A DNA stretch of 64,000 nucleotides from Ralstonia wenshanensis. Its GTDB lineage: Bacteria; Pseudomonadota; Gammaproteobacteria; Burkholderiales; Burkholderiaceae. The DNA is taken from positions 1,302,001 through 1,366,000 of the forward strand of contig NZ_CP076412.1 in the NCBI RefSeq assembly GCF_021173085.1, in the 5' to 3' direction. Each line of letters opens with the position of its first letter. The first letter of the stretch is position 1. The translations under genes were made by a program, and so were the position numbers. Below, in pieces: positions 63,587 through 64,000 of the stretch. The notes under the pieces are model-generated. The model was not told where the DNA came from, made no database searches, and worked only from the letters and a program-made list of their open reading frames with translations.

Positions 63587-64000
63587 CGTCAGACTCCGTG
63601 GCAGCGTCGCTGCCGCTCATATTCAGCATGCGGTTGACCCGCAGCGCGTATTGGCCGTTGAACGTGCCGTAGTTGCATTCCATGACGGGCACGCCGTCTA
63701 CCTTGGCGGTCACGCTGTCATCCAGCTCCAGCGGAATGACGTCGCCCACCTTCATGTTCAGGATGTCGGAGACCTGCACCTTGGCCGTGGCGAGGTCGGC
63801 AATCAGCTCCACCTCGGCGGTCTGCACCTGTTGCGAGAGCAGCCGCAGCCAGCGCTTGTCCACTTCCAGCGCTTCGCCCTGGATGGCCGATGTGAGCCGG
63901 TCGCGGATCGGCTCGATCATCGTGTAGGGCATGCAGATGTGCACGTCGCCGCCGTTGTTGCCCAGCTCGATGCTGAAGCTGGTGGTGACCACCACTTCAT
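63576..64000 (-). CDS. fliM: flagellar motor switch protein FliM, C-terminal part (5' end outside window)
   Basis: About 141 C-terminal residues in a frame open to the window edge. They contain the end of the middle domain (VHICMPYTMIEPIRDRL) and the SpoA domain (VQVSDILNMKVGDVIPLELDD). FliM carries the CheY-P binding N-terminus, which is outside the window. It overlaps fliN by 11 bp. Confidence 0.93.
   Translation of the reverse strand, partial: EVVVTTSFSIELGNNGGDVHICMPYTMIEPIRDRLTSAIQGEALEVDKRWLRLLSQQVQTAEVELIADLATAKVQVSDILNMKVGDVIPLELDDSVTAKVDGVPVMECNYGTFNGQYALRVNRMLNMSGSDAATESDDDN

Noticed and set aside
1-64000. CRISPR arrays, tRNA/rRNA genes, insertion sequences or prophage
   Set aside because: No spaced short repeats, clover-leaf sequences, transposase genes or phage structural genes were seen.

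Overview
The window is high-G+C DNA whose gene families and gene order fit a beta-proteobacterium of the Burkholderiales, most likely Ralstonia. The grounds are a Burkholderia-type trimeric porin, a short H-NS-like protein, the flgN-flgM-flgA / flgBCDEFGHIJKL divergent layout, and long-form leuA. Dense metabolic islands, many LysR/IclR/GntR-type regulators and flagellar loci suggest a secondary chromosome or megaplasmid; that is inference. I saw no tRNA, rRNA, CRISPR array or insertion sequence.

Layout. 1-2.6 kb: end of an alpha/beta hydrolase, then a LysR regulator divergent from a serine hydrolase. 2.7-16.1 kb: a catabolic island on the minus strand. Its first operon encodes a polyamine/opine-type ABC transporter (ATPase, two permeases, binding protein), a three-subunit FAD/[2Fe-2S] dehydrogenase and an ALDH7-type semialdehyde dehydrogenase (amaB-like). 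Its second operon encodes a DUF1338 2-oxoadipate dioxygenase (hglS), a 2-aminoadipate-type aminotransferase and a D-2-hydroxyglutarate dehydrogenase. An IclR and a LysR regulator are divergent from the two operons, each with a candidate palindromic operator. Together they encode a plausible full route from imported pipecolate to 2-oxoglutarate. 17-24 kb: PadR regulator, nitronate monooxygenase, NTF2-like protein, UspA, and a LysR/AtuA-like/CitMHS cluster of unknown substrate. 24-30 kb: RBBP9-like hydrolase and a metal-resistance group: a CadA-type P-ATPase behind a MerR-type 19-bp-spacer promoter, CadR-type regulator, DUF326 Cys-rich protein and a frameshifted DUF4139 gene. 30-32 kb: leuA with a long leader encoding a Leu-rich leader peptide. 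32-36 kb: a two-subunit molybdenum hydroxylase, Ohr and a MocA-like nucleotidyltransferase. 36.2-37.2 kb: a gene-free kilobase holding a gene remnant, degenerate repeats and a DnaA-box cluster. 37-44 kb: glycine-zipper lipoprotein, GGDEF-EAL protein, H-NS-like protein, GntR regulator, porin and LuxR-type regulator. 44.9-57.9 kb: flagellar hook-basal-body genes flgNMA and flgB-L, with two recognisable sigma-28 promoters. 58-60.7 kb: DUF1275 membrane protein and an orphan FAD-oxidoreductase/ketoreductase pair. 60.8-64 kb: fliRQPON and the C-terminus of fliM.

The strongest points for follow-up are the complete pipecolate/2-aminoadipate/2-oxoadipate island with an Hcn/opine-oxidase-like heterotrimer in place of a single-subunit pipecolate oxidase; the leuA leader peptide and the P-type ATPase gene, both predicted to be read from leaderless mRNAs; and the DnaA-box cluster in the gene-free kilobase.
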